A DNA stretch of 64,000 nucleotides from NCBI RefSeq assembly GCF_042685745.1, contig NZ_JBHUNT010000001.1, forward strand, positions 1,736,001-1,800,000, in the 5' to 3' direction. The notes beneath the pieces are model-generated. The model was not told where the DNA came from, made no database searches, and was given only the letters and a program-made list of their open reading frames with translations. Shown here one piece after another: positions 7,834 to 15,554 of the stretch (positions within the stretch are counted from its first letter, which is position 1; each line of letters opens with the position of its first letter). This DNA comes from Prauserella_A oleivorans (GTDB taxonomy: Bacteria > Actinomycetota > Actinomycetes > Mycobacteriales > Pseudonocardiaceae). The translations under genes were made by a program, and so were the position numbers.

Positions 7834-8736
7834 ATGACGGGCCCCACGAGTGATAACACGTTCCGCACGGCCATCGTCCCCGCGGCGGGCCTTGGCACCA
7901 GATTCCTCCCGGCCACCAAGGCCGTGCCCAAGGAGCTGTTGCCGGTCGTGGACACGCCCGGCATCGAGCTGGTCGCGGACGAGGCGGCGCAGGCAGGCGC
8001 GGCACGTATGGTCGTCGTCACATCGCCCGACAAGCAGTCGGTGGTCGAGTACTTCCGCAACCGGCCCGATCTGGAGAGCACGCTCGAACGCAAGGGAAAG
8101 ACAGCGCTGCTGGAGAAGGTGCGCCGCGCGCCGGCCCTGCTCGACGTCGAGGTGGCCATCCAGGAGGAGGCGCTCGGGCTGGGGCACGCCGTCGCGCAGG
8201 CCGAGCCGAACCTGACCGACGAGGACACGGCCGTCGCCGTCCTGCTCCCGGACGACCTGGTGCTCCCCATCGGCGTGCTCAGCAAGATGGCCGAGGTCCG
8301 GGCGCGCCACGGCGGCAGCGTCCTGTGCGCCTTCGACATCCCGAAGGAGCAGATCTCGCCGTACGGCGTGTTCGACGTCACCGACACCGACGATGCCGAC
8401 GTCAAGCGCGTGCACGGCATGGTCGAGAAGCCCGCGCCGGAGGAGGCACCGTCCACCTACGCCGCGGCCGGCCGGTACCTGCTCGATCGCGCGATCTTCG
8501 ACGCCCTGCGCCGGATCGAGCCCGGCACGGGCGGCGAGCTGCAACTGACCGACGCGGTGGCCTTGCTGATCGCCGAGGGACACCCGGTGCATATCGTGGT
8601 GCACCGTGGCGGCAGGCACGACCTGGGCAATCCGGGTGGCTTCCTGCGCGCCGCCGTGGACTTCGCGCTGCGGAACCCCGATTACGGACCCTCGCTGCGT
8701 GACTGGCTGAAGGAACGAATCGAGAACGCCGACTGA
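7834..8736 (+). CDS. galU: UTP-glucose-1-phosphate uridylyltransferase
   Basis: Makes UDP-glucose from UTP and glucose-1-phosphate, feeding cell-wall sugar synthesis and the Leloir enzyme GalT encoded upstream. 300 aa. The N-terminal nucleotidyl-transferase signature GLGTRFLPATKAVPKELLP is intact, as are the family blocks LLPDDLVLP and the FDVTDTDD/VEKPAPEEAPS region. ATG 7834 follows a 92-bp divergent promoter region. Its stop overlaps the ATG of glp (ATGA), so the two are coupled, as in mycobacteria (galU-moeA1). Confidence 0.95.
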   Translation: MTGPTSDNTFRTAIVPAAGLGTRFLPATKAVPKELLPVVDTPGIELVADEAAQAGAARMVVVTSPDKQSVVEYFRNRPDLESTLERKGKTALLEKVRRAPALLDVEVAIQEEALGLGHAVAQAEPNLTDEDTAVAVLLPDDLVLPIGVLSKMAEVRARHGGSVLCAFDIPKEQISPYGVFDVTDTDDADVKRVHGMVEKPAPEEAPSTYAAAGRYLLDRAIFDALRRIEPGTGGELQLTDAVALLIAEGHPVHIVVHRGGRHDLGNPGGFLRAAVDFALRNPDYGPSLRDWLKERIENAD

Positions 8737-10007
8737 TGAGCGAACGCGAGCCGAGCACCGCCCCGACCCCGGACGCCGACGGCTTCCGGTCGGTCGACGA
8801 GCAGCTCTCCCTGGCATTGAGCGCCGCCGTGCGGCCGCGCCCGGTGCGGGTGGCCATCTCCGAGGCGCAGGGACTGCTCTGTGCCGAGGAGGTGGTGGCC
8901 GAGCAGGCGCTGCCCGGGTTCGACCAGGCGGCGGTGGACGGCTACGCGGTCCGCAGCGTCGACGTGCGTACCGCGGGCCAGGAGCCCGTCACCCTTCCCG
9001 TGGTCGGGGAGATCCAGGCCGGGTCGCGTCAGCCGCGCCGGCTTCAGCCCGGTCAGGCGGTGCGCGTGGCCACGGGCGCGCCGCTGCCGACGCTCGCCGA
9101 CGCCGTCGTGCCCACGGCGTTCACCGACGGGCACCAGGCCAAGGTCACCGTGCACCGGTCCGTGCCGTCGGCGGGTTACGTGCGGCGGACCGGCGAGGAC
9201 GTCCAGATCGGGGACGTCGCCGTCCGTGCCGGTGACACGATCGGATCGGCCCAGGTCGGCCTGCTCGCGGCGGTCGGCCGTTCGAAGGTGCTCGTGTACC
9301 CGAGGCCGCGGGTGTCGATCATCTCGGTGGGCGACGAGCTCGTGGACGTCGATCGCACGCCGTCGGTGGGCCAGGTCTACGACGTCAACTCCTACGCGCT
9401 CGCCGCCGCCGCGCGGGACGCCGGCGCGGAGGTGAGCCGGGTCGGCATCGTGCCGCTCGACCCCAAGCGGCTCCGCGAGACGGTCGAGGGCCGGCTGCTG
9501 ATGTCCGAGGTCGTCGTGGTCGCGGGCGGCGCGGGCGGCACCACCGGCGAGGAGGTGCACGCGGCCCTGTCGGATCTCGGCCAGATCGACGTGCACCGGG
9601 TCGCCATGCACCCGGGCTCGGTGCAGGGGTTCGGCAAGCTCGGCCCGGATTCGGTGCCCACGTTCCTCGTGCCCGCCAACCCGATGAGCGCGCTCGTCGT
9701 GTTCGAGGTGATGATCCGCCCGCTCATCCGCGCCGCGCGGGGTACTCGCAACCCGCACCGCCGGGTCGTCGAGGCGAAGCTCCTCTCACCCGTCACGTCC
9801 ACTGCCGGGCGCAAGGGGTTCCTGCGTGGCCAGCTGCTCCGTGACGAGAGCAACGGCGAGTACCTCGTGCAGCCGCTCGGCATGTCCGGCGCGCACCTGC
9901 TCGCGTCGCTCGCGGAGGCCAACTGCCTCATCAACATCGACGAGGAGCTCACCGAGGTGGCCGCGGGGGAGCAGGTCAAGGTGACCTTCCTGGCCCAGCG
10001 GGCGTAG
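8736..10007 (+). CDS. glp: Gephyrin-like molybdotransferase Glp (MoeA family)
   Basis: 423-aa MoeA-fold protein with the conserved start EALPGFDQAAVDGYAVRS, the molybdopterin-domain core ISVGDELVD and GGAGGTTGEEV, and a C-terminal beta-barrel domain. In corynebacteria this lineage (Glp) binds FtsZ and a membrane receptor GlpR and has moved from cofactor chemistry to cell division; the GlpR gene lies 0.9 kb downstream. A remaining role in molybdenum insertion cannot be excluded. It is coupled to galU by a 4-base overlap and followed 8 bases later by the acetyltransferase. Confidence 0.9.
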   Translation: MSEREPSTAPTPDADGFRSVDEQLSLALSAAVRPRPVRVAISEAQGLLCAEEVVAEQALPGFDQAAVDGYAVRSVDVRTAGQEPVTLPVVGEIQAGSRQPRRLQPGQAVRVATGAPLPTLADAVVPTAFTDGHQAKVTVHRSVPSAGYVRRTGEDVQIGDVAVRAGDTIGSAQVGLLAAVGRSKVLVYPRPRVSIISVGDELVDVDRTPSVGQVYDVNSYALAAAARDAGAEVSRVGIVPLDPKRLRETVEGRLLMSEVVVVAGGAGGTTGEEVHAALSDLGQIDVHRVAMHPGSVQGFGKLGPDSVPTFLVPANPMSALVVFEVMIRPLIRAARGTRNPHRRVVEAKLLSPVTSTAGRKGFLRGQLLRDESNGEYLVQPLGMSGAHLLASLAEANCLINIDEELTEVAAGEQVKVTFLAQRA

Positions 10008-10015
10008 CGACGGCG

Positions 10016-10696
10016 ATGTCGTCGCAGGTGTATGCCGGCCCGTACGGTGCGGAGCCGCGTCACCCGGGCTGGCCGGCCAGACTGGGACCGCTCCTGGTGC
10101 CCGCGGGCAGGCTGGAACTGCGGCCGATCCGGTTGCGTGATGCCGCCGACTGGAGTCGTATCCGGCTGCGGGACCGCGCCTACCTCGAGGAATGGGAGCC
10201 CACCGCGACGGGTCCGTGGGGTGACCGCAACGCGCGCTGGTCGTGGCCGCCGCAGTGCATGTCGCTGCGCTCGCTCGCCCGTCGCGGGCAGTGCCTGCCG
10301 TTCGCGATCACGGTCGACGGGGAGTTCGCCGGGCAGATCACGGTGGGCAACATCATCAGGGCTTCGCTGCGCTCGGCGTGGGTGGGTTACTGGGTGTCGT
10401 CCAAGCTCGCGGGTCGTGGTGTGGCGACGGCCGCTGTGGCGTTGGTCACCGACCACGCGTTCACGGCGGCGGGGTTGCACCGGCTCGAGGCGACCGTTCG
10501 GCCGGAGAACGCCGCCAGCGTGCGGGTGCTCACCAAGGCGGGATATCGCCAGGAGGGTCTGTTCCTGCGCTACCTCGACGTCGCGGGGGCGTGGCGGGAC
10601 CATCTGAGCTTCGCCATCACCGCGGAGGAAACGGGCAAGGGTGTGGTGGCCCGGCTCGTGGCGGAAGGGCTGGCGCAGCGCCCCGAACAGCGTTAA
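10016..10696 (+). CDS. rimJ: RimJ/RimL-type GNAT N-acetyltransferase
   Basis: 226-aa GNAT protein of the RimJ group, which acetylates protein N-termini using acetyl-CoA. Blocks seen: LELRPIRLRDAADW at the N-terminus, VGYWVSSKLAGRGVATAAVALV (acetyl-CoA loop) and LHRLEATVRPENAASVRVLTKAGY, characteristic of RimJ/RimL. It starts 8 bases after glp and matches the galU-moeA1-rimJ order of M. tuberculosis (Rv0993-Rv0995). The substrate is unknown; the ribosomal-protein role is by family name only. Confidence 0.88.
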   Translation: MSSQVYAGPYGAEPRHPGWPARLGPLLVPAGRLELRPIRLRDAADWSRIRLRDRAYLEEWEPTATGPWGDRNARWSWPPQCMSLRSLARRGQCLPFAITVDGEFAGQITVGNIIRASLRSAWVGYWVSSKLAGRGVATAAVALVTDHAFTAAGLHRLEATVRPENAASVRVLTKAGYRQEGLFLRYLDVAGAWRDHLSFAITAEETGKGVVARLVAEGLAQRPEQR

Positions 10697-13575
10697 CTAC
10701 GCGTGAGTTCACCACCGGACTCAGTGATGCCAATCCGTGATACGCCCGGCGAGCCTCCGGGTTTTCTGTTACTCGTGTGACTAGCGTGACGAGAGTCAGC
10801 GTGGAGACATGAGGGAGTGGGGCGGTCCGTGGACCGCGCGGTTCCACGACGACCGAGCAAGGTCGGGGGAGGTGACGGGAGATGCCAAGCTCGTTGATCA
10901 TCGTCGGGCTCGCGGCGGCGTGGCTTGTCGTTCTCGTTCCCATGGTGGCGCGCAAGCGTCAGGAGATTACGCAGACCAATGATTCCGCGTTGGCTGCCCG
11001 GGTCGTGCGGAGCGGGAGTACACGCAACGAGTGGCGGAGGGAGTTCGCCGTGTCCCGAGACGCGAAGACGCGCGAGGACCTGGCCGAGGCCGAGTACGAC
11101 GAGGACCTCGACGACTACGACGCCGAATTCGACGATGCCGACGACACCGAGCCGGAGCCGGAGCCGGAGCCGGTGCGCAGGCCGGTCGCCGAGGAGCGGC
11201 CTGCCCGCAGGTACCGGCCCGGGCGCGGCGGGTTCGACCCCGAGGCCGCCGAGATGGCGGCTCGCGCGAAGTACGCCTTCCGGCAGCGGGTCGTCCTGGG
11301 CCTGATCATCGCGGCCGTGCTGACCGCGATCGTCGCCGCGGTCGTGCTGCCGGTGGTGTGGTGGGCGCACGGCGCCGTCGACGTGACACTGGCCGGCTAC
11401 CTCGTCTACCTGCGACGCCAGGTGCGCATCGAGGAGGAGATCCGGCAACGGCGCATGGCCCGGTACGCGGGGGCGGCGCGTCGTCCAGTCCACCGGCCGG
11501 AGTCCGAGGAGCACATCGCCGACGTCGAGGTGGCCCGCCCGCGGCCGCGCCGGGAGCTCGTCAACCTCGAGCGCAGGCAGGCGCCGCCGGCCGCACGCCC
11601 GCCGCGCAACGCCGTGGTCGTGGACCTGGACGACGAGGACCCCGCCTTTCACGAGCTCGACGACCCCGGCGAGCTGCCGTACCGGCGGGCCGCGGGAGAG
11701 TAGGACCCCCCTGCTCGGTGGGCATGGCACCACTGTTATGCTCATCGAGCAATCCCAAGGGGCTGTAGCGCAGTTGGTAGCGCGTCTCGTTCGCATCGAG
11801 AAGGTCAGGGGTTCGATTCCCCTCAGCTCCACCCTAGGGGTCTTACTAGAACAAGTGCCTGAATGAAGGCCACGAAGTAGGACCGTGACGCTTGACGGCG
11901 TGCAAGGACCACCCGCGTTGCGGGTGGTCCTTTTGTTTGTGTCCTCCGCGTTGGATGCGGCGGTCCGCTGACCTTGGATGGCGTGGAGTTCGCCGAAGGG
12001 TTCACGGAGCTCACCGTCTGTGATCTTGTCGTCCTCGATGTAGAGGGCGTGGAAGATCGCCTGGTTGAGGAGGCGGCGCTGTTGGTCGTTGCAGCGTCGG
12101 TACAGCTGGTCGGGCTGTTCGAGGAGGGCAAGGCTGGCGTTGACGAGCTGGGCGCTGTCGGTGAGGTCGGCGTTGGCTGTGTCGAGGCGCTCCTCCAGCC
12201 GGCGGCGCTCGCGGGCGATGTCGCGCAGCTTCTCCTTGACCTTGGTCCGAGGCAGCGTGCTGTCGGCGGCGAGGTCGATCAAGTTCTCCTCCTTCGTGTC
12301 GAGTTCCTTGAGCTGTGTGGTGATTTGCTTGCGCAGCAGGCGTGCGGACTTTTCCTGCTCGCCGAGCACGGCATCGATCTGGTCGCGCATGTCAGCGATG
12401 AACGGCTGGCTGAAGCGAATCGCGGAGTAGTGGCGCTCAACCGCGTCCTCGACGAGTGTGACGTTGACGTGGGGTGCTTGGCACAGCCCCTTTTGCCGGC
12501 CGCGGCAGAAAAAGTACAGGTACTCGGCACCCTTCGAGTTGATGGTCCGTTGGATGATCATCCGCCGCTTGATGCCGTCGCGTTGGCAGCGTCCACAGAA
12601 CAGCGATCCCTTGAGGTAGTGGTGGTGGACGCGACGGCGTTCTTGTGCCGTCATGCGCGATTCGAGGATCTCCTGGACGGTGTCGAAGAGGTCCTCGTCG
12701 ATGAGGGGCTCGTGTCGCCCCTGGATTTCTTCGCCGTCGTACTCGACGTATCCGAGGTAGTAGCGATCGCGCAGCATTTGCGAAATCTTGTTCTCGGAGA
12801 CCTTCTTGGCTGGGTGTCGCCGGGTGGCCCTGGTGCGGAGGCCGCGGTCGTAGAGCTCGTCAGCCAGCTCTTCTTGCGTGTAGTCGCCGGTGGCGAAGAG
12901 CTCGAAACCCAGCTGGACAAAGGGCGCTCGTTCGGGGTCGACGATGATCGTGCGGATCACGCGGCCGTCGGAGTGGTCGATGTGGTTGAGGTAGCCGAGC
13001 TTCGCGCGGCCGAGCGTGCCGCCGTTGCGGGCCTTCTGGCCCATCTTGTAGGCGATGTCGGCACCGGACTGGCGGGATTGGTACTCGTTGAACGTGGCCA
13101 GGATGCCGTGCATCAGCTGGCCGACCGGGGTGTCGTCGATGGCCTCGGTGGCCGAGACCAGGGTGACGCCGCGCTTGCGCAGGTCTGCCATGACGATCGC
13201 GTCGTCGTAGCGGTTCCGCGCCATGCGCGAGAGCTGGTAGATGATGATGACGTCAACGTCGCCCTGGCTGCGCACCCGCGCGAGCATCTGTTGGAATGCT
13301 TCGCGCTTAGTCATCTCCATGGCTGAGCGTCCGGGCTCGACGTACTCGTCGATGACCGTGACGCCCAGGTCCCGCGCCTTGCGCAAGCACGCTTCCCGTT
13401 GGGCCGGAATGGAGATGCCTTCCGGGTTGTAGTCGGTCCGGACTTGCCCGGTCGAGGACACGCGCAGGTAGATCACTGCGCGAGTGCCGGGGGCAAGGTC
13501 GTCCATCGGCGGCTGGATGGGGATGGTGACGTCCTGCTGCAGTTCATCGATGAAGTCGGCATAGGCGCTGGTCAC
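10693..13575 (-). CDS. Large serine integrase with read-through into the chromosomal attachment site
   Basis: Site-specific recombinase that would integrate the island at tRNA-Ala. The GTG start at 13575 is preceded by AGAGGG. Residues 1-30 form a leader; about 31-180 is the resolvase domain with catalytic Ser40 in YLRVSST and the LSRMARNRYDD region; about 200-300 the recombinase domain; then a zinc ribbon (CGRC ... CRGRQKGLC) and a coiled coil (about 395-470). The first stop is only at 10693, so the frame is 960 codons. From residue about 582 it is the antisense of tRNA-Ala (VELRGIEPLTFSMRTRRATN), then the antisense of glpR. The native protein must end near residue 570-580 or at a stop lost on integration; the extra 380 residues are unlikely to be functional. 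Confidence 0.85.
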   Translation of the reverse strand: MTSAYADFIDELQQDVTIPIQPPMDDLAPGTRAVIYLRVSSTGQVRTDYNPEGISIPAQREACLRKARDLGVTVIDEYVEPGRSAMEMTKREAFQQMLARVRSQGDVDVIIIYQLSRMARNRYDDAIVMADLRKRGVTLVSATEAIDDTPVGQLMHGILATFNEYQSRQSGADIAYKMGQKARNGGTLGRAKLGYLNHIDHSDGRVIRTIIVDPERAPFVQLGFELFATGDYTQEELADELYDRGLRTRATRRHPAKKVSENKISQMLRDRYYLGYVEYDGEEIQGRHEPLIDEDLFDTVQEILESRMTAQERRRVHHHYLKGSLFCGRCQRDGIKRRMIIQRTINSKGAEYLYFFCRGRQKGLCQAPHVNVTLVEDAVERHYSAIRFSQPFIADMRDQIDAVLGEQEKSARLLRKQITTQLKELDTKEENLIDLAADSTLPRTKVKEKLRDIARERRRLEERLDTANADLTDSAQLVNASLALLEQPDQLYRRCNDQQRRLLNQAIFHALYIEDDKITDGELREPFGELHAIQGQRTAASNAEDTNKRTTRNAGGPCTPSSVTVLLRGLHSGTCSSKTPRVELRGIEPLTFSMRTRRATNCATAPWDCSMSITVVPCPPSRGVLLSRGPPVRQLAGVVELVKGGVLVVQVHDHGVARRACGRRRLPALEVDELPARPRAGHLDVGDVLLGLRPVDWTTRRPRVPGHAPLPDLLLDAHLASQVDEVAGQCHVDGAVRPPHHRQHDRGDDRGQHGRDDQAQDDPLPEGVLRASRHLGGLGVEPAAPGPVPAGRPLLGDRPAHRLRLRLRLGVVGIVEFGVVVVEVLVVLGLGQVLARLRVSGHGELPPPLVACTPAPHDPGSQRGIIGLRNLLTLARHHGNENDKPRRREPDDDQRAWHLPSPPPTLLGRRGTARSTDRPTPSCLHADSRHASHTSNRKPGGSPGVSRIGITESGGELTRS
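10745..10770 (+). terminator. Intrinsic terminator after rimJ
   Basis: A CCCGG/CCGGG stem (10745-10749 and 10757-10761) is followed directly by TTTTCTGTT, a recognisable T-rich tail. It ends the galU-glp-rimJ unit and leaves glpR with its own promoter in the remaining 110 bases. Confidence 0.5.
10882..11703 (+). CDS. glpR: Divisome membrane protein SepX/GlpR (Rv0996-like)
   Basis: 273-aa membrane protein: a short N-terminal anchor (IIVGLAAAWLVVLVPMV, residues 5-21) followed by KRQEI, a long acidic Asp/Glu-rich cytosolic segment, a two-pass hydrophobic hairpin (about residues 136-172) and a basic/acidic tail. This architecture and the position after glp-rimJ identify the receptor of Glp (GlpR, also described as SepX in Streptomyces), which anchors Glp and FtsZ at the septum. 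GGGAGG lies upstream of ATG 10882. The antisense strand is open as the read-through tail of the integrase described below. Confidence 0.85.
   Translation: MPSSLIIVGLAAAWLVVLVPMVARKRQEITQTNDSALAARVVRSGSTRNEWRREFAVSRDAKTREDLAEAEYDEDLDDYDAEFDDADDTEPEPEPEPVRRPVAEERPARRYRPGRGGFDPEAAEMAARAKYAFRQRVVLGLIIAAVLTAIVAAVVLPVVWWAHGAVDVTLAGYLVYLRRQVRIEEEIRQRRMARYAGAARRPVHRPESEEHIADVEVARPRPRRELVNLERRQAPPAARPPRNAVVVDLDDEDPAFHELDDPGELPYRRAAGE
11759..11831 (+). tRNA. tRNA-Ala (anticodon CGC)
   Basis: Full cloverleaf by eye: acceptor GGGGCTG (11759-11765) pairs with CAGCTCC at the 3' end (one G-U), D-arm GCGC-AGTTGGTA-GCGC, anticodon stem TCTCG/CGAGA with loop TTCGCAT (anticodon CGC, reading GCG), T-arm AGGGG-TTCGATT-CCCCT, discriminator A at 11831. 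CCA is not encoded. It is the apparent attachment site of the mobile island that follows. Confidence 0.95.
11906..11941 (+). terminator. Strong intrinsic terminator downstream of tRNA-Ala
   Basis: GGACCACCCGC (11906-11916), loop GTT, GCGGGTGGTCC (11920-11930), then TTTTGTTTG: an 11-bp perfect stem with a T-tail, oriented to stop the tRNA transcript. It lies 75 bases past the tRNA inside the 3' part of the integrase frame, so the element itself appears to supply it. Confidence 0.8.
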
Positions 13576-13683
13576 TAGTGCACCCTCTTCCGTGCGGGCC
13601 CCTGGATGGGGCTTGTGGTAGGAACTAGGCGGAAGTCGGGGTGACGGCTTGGGCTGGTCGCCCTTTGTGGGCCTTCATGACAC

Positions 13684-15092
13684 TGCCGCCCCCGGCTTCC
13701 CCGGAACCGTGAAGCGATGACAAAGGGACGCGCGATCGAGCGCCGGTTAGTGACCACTCTGCTGTCGGTTCCCTTGCCTCCGTCTGGCTCCTGCCCTGGA
13801 CTACACGCAGGAAGGCGACCCGGTTGTCGCAGCAGGATGGGCCACTGTTCTTCGTGGGGATCGACTGGGCGGGGGCTGAGCATGCCGTGTGCGTGCTCGA
13901 CCACACCGGCAAGAAGATCGCCGCGTTCACCATCGATCACACCGCCGCCGGTTTCGGCCGGCTGGCCGCCAGGCTGGGCAGCCTCGGCCCGGCCGAGCAG
14001 ATCCCGGTGGCGATCGAGCGCCCGGACGGGCGCCTGGTGGACGCGCTGCTGGAGGCCGGTCACCCGGTGCTGCCGGTCAAACCGAACGCGATCAAGACCT
14101 GGCGCGAGGCCGAAGTCCTCTCCGGCGCCAAATCCGACCCCGGCGACGCACACGTGATCGCCGACTACCTGCGAGTGCGGATCCACCGGCTGCGCCCCGC
14201 CGCACCGTTGTCCAGTCACACCAAGGCACTGCGCACCGTTGTGCGTACCCGTAGTGATCTTGTCGAGGCCCGTATAGCGGCGACCAACCAGCTCGCCGCA
14301 TTGCTGGACGCGCACTGGCCAGGCGCCAAGGCCATCTTCGCCAACATCGAGTCCGCGATCGCCCTGGCGTTCCTGACCCGCTATCCCACCGCCGTCTCGG
14401 CGGCCTCGTTGACCGAGAAGCAGCTGGCCGCGTTCTGCGCCAAACAAGGCTATTCGGGCAGGAAACCCGCCGCCGTCCTGCTGGCCCGGCTGCGCTCTGC
14501 CCCGGCCGGCACGCTCGATCCCGTGGTGTCCACAGGAGTCCAGGACGCCGTGCTCGCCCAGGTCGGCATGCTTACCGCGCTCAATACCGCGATCAAGGCC
14601 CTGGACCGCTCCATTGCCGAGAAGATGGACACCCACCCCGACGGCAAGGTCTTCCGATCCTTTCCCCGTGCGGGCACCATCAACGCCGCCCAGATCCTGG
14701 CCGAATGGGGCGATTCCCGCGCCGCGTTCGACCACCCCGACGCCATCGCCGCACTGGCCGGGATCACGCCCGTCACCAAAGTCTCCGGCAAACAACGCGG
14801 CGTGTCCTTCCGCTGGGCCTGCAACAAACGCCTGCGCCTGGCCATCACCACCTTCGCCGACAACAGCCGCCACTCCAGCCCCTGGGCCGCCGACATCTAC
14901 AACCGAGCACGCGCCTCCGGCAAGGACCACCCCCACGCCACCCGCATCCTGGCCCGAGCCTGGATCCGTGTCCTCTGGCGCTGCTGGCAAAACCACACGC
15001 CCTACGACCCGGCCCTGCACGGCGGCGCCCAACACCGGATGAAACAGCCGACCGCAGCCTGACTTTGATCTTGAGGTTGACACAAGGGGTGT
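13684..15092 (+). mobile_element. IS110-family insertion sequence (ends approximate)
   Basis: The element carries one intact IS110-type transposase. IS110 elements lack terminal inverted repeats, so the ends cannot be read directly. The 9-mer TCATGACAC occurs at 13675-13683 and again at 15093-15101, bracketing the transposase and about 140 bases of upstream non-coding DNA, and is used here as a provisional boundary. It lies between the integrase start and a truncated recombinase gene. Confidence 0.45.
13824..15062 (+). CDS. IS110-family transposase (DEDD plus transposase_20)
   Basis: 412-aa transposase/recombinase. The N-terminal RuvC-like DEDD domain shows FVGIDWA, the acidic residues in AIERPDGRLVDAL, and SGAKSDPGDAHVIADYLR. 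The C-terminal domain contains FRSFPRAGTINAAQILAEWGD and ALAGITPVTKVSGK with the nucleophilic serine region typical of the family. The start is TTG 13824 with AGGAAGG upstream. Full length and undamaged. In IS110 elements the non-coding flank can encode a structured bridge RNA that sets target choice; the 140-bp upstream flank is the candidate here, by family analogy only. Confidence 0.92.
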   Translation: MSQQDGPLFFVGIDWAGAEHAVCVLDHTGKKIAAFTIDHTAAGFGRLAARLGSLGPAEQIPVAIERPDGRLVDALLEAGHPVLPVKPNAIKTWREAEVLSGAKSDPGDAHVIADYLRVRIHRLRPAAPLSSHTKALRTVVRTRSDLVEARIAATNQLAALLDAHWPGAKAIFANIESAIALAFLTRYPTAVSAASLTEKQLAAFCAKQGYSGRKPAAVLLARLRSAPAGTLDPVVSTGVQDAVLAQVGMLTALNTAIKALDRSIAEKMDTHPDGKVFRSFPRAGTINAAQILAEWGDSRAAFDHPDAIAALAGITPVTKVSGKQRGVSFRWACNKRLRLAITTFADNSRHSSPWAADIYNRARASGKDHPHATRILARAWIRVLWRCWQNHTPYDPALHGGAQHRMKQPTAA

Positions 15093-15189
15093 CATGACAC
15101 CTCCTTCTGAGGGCGGCCTGGACGGAGGACCGTGCAACCGGCGAGTGGGTCCTGGCGGCTGGATCGCGCGCTCCCGGCGAGCGGCGAAT

Positions 15190-15483
15190 TCATGGCCGGG
15201 TTGCTGTTTCTCGACGGCTGCGGAACCGCGCGAGCATGCGTCGGAACAGCTGGCGTTTCGGCCGTCGCCAGAGTCGAGCGTTTGGGTCGACGTACTCGTC
15301 GATGAGCCAGACGCCCAGTTCCCTGGCCTTGCGCAGACATGCCGCACGCTGGGCCGTGACGCTGTGGTCGGTCTCGGCCCGTCCGAGCGAGGCCACGCGC
15401 GTGTAGATCACCGCGCGGGTGGTGGGCGCAGGGGCATCCGACGGCTGGAGTTCGTTGTCCGAGTTGGCGTAGTCGGTGGTCAT
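15190..15483 (-). pseudogene. Truncated serine-recombinase N-terminal fragment, catalytic Ser replaced by Ala
   Basis: 97 codons aligning with the N-terminus of the intact integrase at 13575: both open with MT..YA, share RAVIY.RV and the block QR.ACLRKAR.LGV..IDEYV.P. Where the integrase has catalytic YLRVSS, this copy has YTRVAS, so the nucleophile is lost. It ends at a stop after ARFRSRRETATRP, well before the end of the catalytic domain. ATG 15483 has GAGG just upstream. Probably a decayed duplicate; an expressed dead fragment cannot be excluded. Confidence 0.65.
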
Positions 15484-15554
15484 GACACCTCGTTACGAGT
15501 CGGTCTGGATGGGGATGTGCTGGTCGGCGCAGTGGGCCCCGGCGGGATTTGCAG

